NCBI GenBank assembly: GCA_965652565.1
Contig: CBFGWL010000066.1
Coordinates: 1 to 16,463 of the forward strand
Direction: 5' to 3'
DNA: 16,463 bases
Source: RSA11 sp965652565
GTDB taxonomy: Bacteria; Actinomycetota; Thermoleophilia; Solirubrobacterales; 70-9
Both the position numbers and the translations under genes were made by a program. Position 1 is the first letter of the stretch. The number at the start of each line of letters is the position of its first letter. Positions 14,681-16,463 of this stretch are shown in pieces. The notes beneath the pieces were generated by a model that was not told the origin of the DNA, did no database searches, and worked only from the letters and a program-made list of their open reading frames with translations.

Positions 14681-15780
14681 GGGACCCGCGCGTTGCCAAC
14701 CTGGCGAAGATCCTGGTGCGCTACTCGACCCGCGTGGGGGAGGGCGACACCTGCCTGATCGAGGGCTCGGCCGCCGCCGAGCCGCTGATCGCGGCCGTCT
14801 ACGACGAGGTGCTGGAGGCTGGCGGCCATCCGGTGGCGACGATGTCGTTCGAGGGGCAGGCGGCATCCTTCTTCGAACGCGCGAGCGATGCCCAGCTCGA
14901 GTGGATCTCGCCGGTCGCCGAGTGGGGCGCGGAGCAGGCCGACTGCCGGATCGTGATCGGCGCCGACACCAACACCCGCGAGCTCTCGGGCGTGCCGCCC
15001 GAGCGCCAGACGAAGCGCGAGGCGGCAACGCGCCGGCTGATGCAGCGCATCATGGAGCGCTCGGCGGAGGGCGACTTCCGCTGGGTCTACACGATCTTCC
15101 CGACCAACGCCTATGCCTCCGACGCCGAGATGAGCCTGCGCGCGTTCGAGGACTTCTACCTCGGCGCGTGCCTGGCGGACGAGGCCGACCCGGTCGCCGC
15201 GTGGAAGCGCGCGTCCGAGGAGACGCGCCGGCTTGCCGAGCGGGTCCAGGGAGCGAGCGAGATCCACGTGACGGGGCCGGGGACCGACATCCGGCTCGGC
15301 GTCGAGGGGCGCACGTTCATCCCGTGCTTCGGCGACCGCAACATGCCCGACGGCGAGTTCTTCACCGGGCCGATCGAGGATTCCGTCGAGGGCGAGGTGA
15401 CCTTCCACCTGCCCGCGATGGTCGGCGGGCGCGAGGTCGCCGGGGTGCGCCTGCGCTTCGCCGCGGGCAAGGTCGTCGACGCGAGCGCCGAGCGCGGCGA
15501 GGAGTATCTCCTGCAGCTGCTCGATACAGACGAGGGCTCGCGCCGCCTCGGCGAGCTGGGTATCGGCACGAACTACCGCATCGACCGCGGCACCCGCAAC
15601 GTGCTGCTCGACGAGAAGATCGGCGGCACCGTGCACATGGCGCTCGGCGCGAGCTACCCGGAGAGCGGCGGCCGCAACGAGTCGGCCGTGCACACCGACC
15701 TCGTCTGCGACCTGCGCGGCGGCGGGCGCATCGAGGCGGACGGGAAACTCATCCAGGAGGACGGGCGGTTCGTGGTGTAG
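14677..15780 (+). CDS. M29-family metallo-aminopeptidase (AmpS/PepS type)
   Basis: A 367-residue aminopeptidase of MEROPS family M29. All six expected two-metal ligands can be found with the right spacing: Glu227 (DGEFFTGP), Glu293 (GELGIGTN), His320, Tyr327 (VHMALGASY), His339 and Asp341 (HTD). The enzyme trims N-terminal residues from peptides in the cytoplasm. The length is at the short end of the family (about 370-410). GTG 14677 is preceded by AAAGGAG about 7 bases before and overlaps the pdxT stop as GTGA, so it is co-translated with pdxST. A biochemical reason for that pairing is not apparent. It is the last gene before the repeat-rich right end. Confidence 0.94.
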   Translation: MRDPRVANLAKILVRYSTRVGEGDTCLIEGSAAAEPLIAAVYDEVLEAGGHPVATMSFEGQAASFFERASDAQLEWISPVAEWGAEQADCRIVIGADTNTRELSGVPPERQTKREAATRRLMQRIMERSAEGDFRWVYTIFPTNAYASDAEMSLRAFEDFYLGACLADEADPVAAWKRASEETRRLAERVQGASEIHVTGPGTDIRLGVEGRTFIPCFGDRNMPDGEFFTGPIEDSVEGEVTFHLPAMVGGREVAGVRLRFAAGKVVDASAERGEEYLLQLLDTDEGSRRLGELGIGTNYRIDRGTRNVLLDEKIGGTVHMALGASYPESGGRNESAVHTDLVCDLRGGGRIEADGKLIQEDGRFVV

Positions 15781-16060
15781 CGGGCGGCGCGGGTCTGTGG
15801 CGGCTCGGGCGTTTGTGGTGGCCCGGTTGACGGCGGCCTGGGCGTTTGTGGCGGCGGAGCCGGGGCGCGCCGGGCGGGCGCGGCGTCGGGTAGTGCGGGC
15901 GTAGGTGGCGGCGTAGCCGGTGCGTGCCGCGCGGGCTCTGGACCGGGTTGATGGGCAAGTAAGAGGGGAGAGAGGTCTGCGGGGGCGCGGGTTCGCAGCG
16001 TCTCTTGTGAGGCCTGGGGCACACGGCGCGCGCGCCTTGGGGCACATGGGTTGCGCCTTG
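15781..16060. other. Non-coding, GC-rich stretch after the pdx operon
   Basis: I see no supported gene here. The open frames on the minus strand give Pro/Arg-rich low-complexity peptides that follow the DNA repeats, have no domain, and overlap the aminopeptidase end. The stretch holds degenerate GTGG-rich repeats (15793-15940) and then about 120 bases without recognisable structure. No clear T-tailed terminator for the pdx operon is visible. Confidence 0.6.
15793..15940. repeat. Degenerate GTGG-rich direct repeats
   Basis: A core like GTTTGTGGCGGC recurs at 15793, 15811, 15844 and 15901 with one or two changes. The last two copies extend to about 38 similar bases each (GGCGGCGnAGCCGG followed by GCGnGCCG and GCGGGC), 57 bases apart. 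This looks like decayed tandem duplication. No known element is recognised. Confidence 0.55.
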
Positions 16061-16346
16061 CGCGCGCCGTGCGCCCGGCAACCCCGACGTTCAGCCCACG
16101 TAGTCGAAATCCGACGACCAGGGCTGAACCCCGCGCGAAACGCCGGCGGCATCCCCGACGTTCAGCCCTCGTAGTCGATATCCGACGGCCAGGGCTGAAG
16201 CTCGCGCAGGGCGCGCCCGGCAACCCCGACGTTCAGCCCACGTAGTCGAAAACCGACGACCACGGCTGAACGTCGCGCGAAACGCCGCCGGCGACGCCGA
16301 CGTTCAGCCCAAGTGTTCGAAATCCGGCGATGAGGGCTGAACGTCG
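16061..16346. repeat. Four-unit 71-bp tandem array of hairpin repeats
   Basis: GTTCAGCCC starts at 16089, 16160, 16231 and 16302, exactly 71 bases apart. Each is followed 41 bases from its first base by the end of the complementary GGGCTGAAC (one end base differs in unit 2, one inner base in unit 3). Inside each arm pair a second imperfect stem, GTAGTCG against CGACGAC, closes on a loop of about five bases (AAATC or similar). Thirty-base GC-rich spacers separate the hairpins. Spacers alternate between two types, so the array looks like two copies of a 142-bp unit. Because 71 is not a multiple of three, the repeat is read in a different frame each time, arguing against coding. Confidence 0.88.
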
Positions 16347-16370
16347 CGGCGGGCGGGCGCGCGGGTGACG

Positions 16371-16446
16371 GGATCGCAGGGTTCGTCTCTCCCTTCGCGA
16401 TCGAACCTGTGATCTCGCTCCCTTATGTGACGAGATCGCGGGTTCG
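16371..16446. repeat. Clustered inverted and direct repeats at right edge
   Basis: GATCGCAGGGTTCG (16372-16385) recurs nearly intact at 16434-16446 and in inverted form at 16402-16414 (CGAACCTGTGATC). A perfect 7-bp inverted repeat GATCTCG/CGAGATC lies at 16411-16417 and 16431-16437 around a 13-base loop. The motif resembles a tRNA T-loop only superficially. The structure probably continues past the window, so its full form is unknown. Confidence 0.6.
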
Positions 16447-16463
16447 CGGGAGGGGTCGGATCG

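Noticed and set aside
15654..16223. Minus-strand open frame giving a Pro/Arg-rich peptide
   Set aside because: It overlaps the aminopeptidase end and reads through two DNA repeat families, has low-complexity composition and no domain.
16089..16342. Integron attC cassette sites
   Set aside because: The ends do not carry the RYYYAAC/GTTRRRY core sites, and no cassette genes lie between the units.
16061..16346. CRISPR array
   Set aside because: The period is regular, but the 30-base spacers are related to one another and alternate between two types; the repeat is a large hairpin with point changes, and no cas genes are seen.
16372..16446. tRNA gene, because of GGTTCG-like T-loop motifs
   Set aside because: No acceptor, D-arm or anticodon stem of proper size could be laid out on either strand.

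Overview
The window is high-GC bacterial chromosome. It uses many GTG and TTG starts, has tightly packed genes with 1-4 bp overlaps, and encodes families typical of Actinobacteria: PAS/GAF/PP2C partner-switching proteins, a HWH-type zinc-ribbon family, CDGSH and haem-oxygenase-like proteins, and PdxST. I infer an actinobacterium, possibly of the Thermoleophilia/Solirubrobacterales type. There is no rRNA, tRNA or single decisive marker here, so the placement is an inference. I see no phage, transposase or plasmid genes. The window is mostly core metabolism and regulation and ends in a repeat-filled non-coding stretch.

Layout: (1) 1-2625, minus strand: a translationally coupled partner-switching operon of an RsbW-like anti-sigma kinase, an RsbV-like STAS antagonist and a multi-sensor PAS-GAF-GAF-PP2C phosphatase cut by the left edge. 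(2) 2843-3292: a SnoaL/NTF2-like protein, divergent from it. (3) 3273-7179: a complete zinc-uptake locus. A permease-ATPase-permease operon (minus) diverges from a Zur-type Fur regulator (plus), which converges on the zinc-binding lipoprotein gene znuA (minus). Candidate Zur operators lie at both control regions. (4) 7257-9963: a luciferase-like flavin oxidoreductase, a basic zinc-ribbon protein, a small membrane protein and an RpiR-type HTH-SIS regulator. (5) 9985-13025: a carboxylate-amine ligase, a HemK2-like methyltransferase, a CDGSH iron-sulfur protein and a haem-oxygenase-like iron oxidase. This is the most intriguing functional neighbourhood. (6) 13144-15780: pdxS, pdxT and an M29 aminopeptidase in one operon, giving de novo vitamin B6 synthesis plus a peptidase. 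(7) 15781-16463: no convincing gene. It holds degenerate GTGG-rich repeats, a strikingly regular 71-bp hairpin tandem array (four units, apparently two copies of a 142-bp unit), and a cluster of inverted repeats at the right edge.

How genes work together: the Rsb-like trio would turn a sensed signal into dephosphorylation of the STAS protein and release of an unseen sigma factor. The Zur/Znu genes form a self-contained zinc homeostasis circuit. PdxS and PdxT form one enzyme complex. The four genes of region 5 may share a redox or peptide/small-molecule pathway, but this rests on neighbourhood alone. Several convergent gene pairs overlap at their stop codons (20, 4 and 10 bp), leaving little room for terminators.
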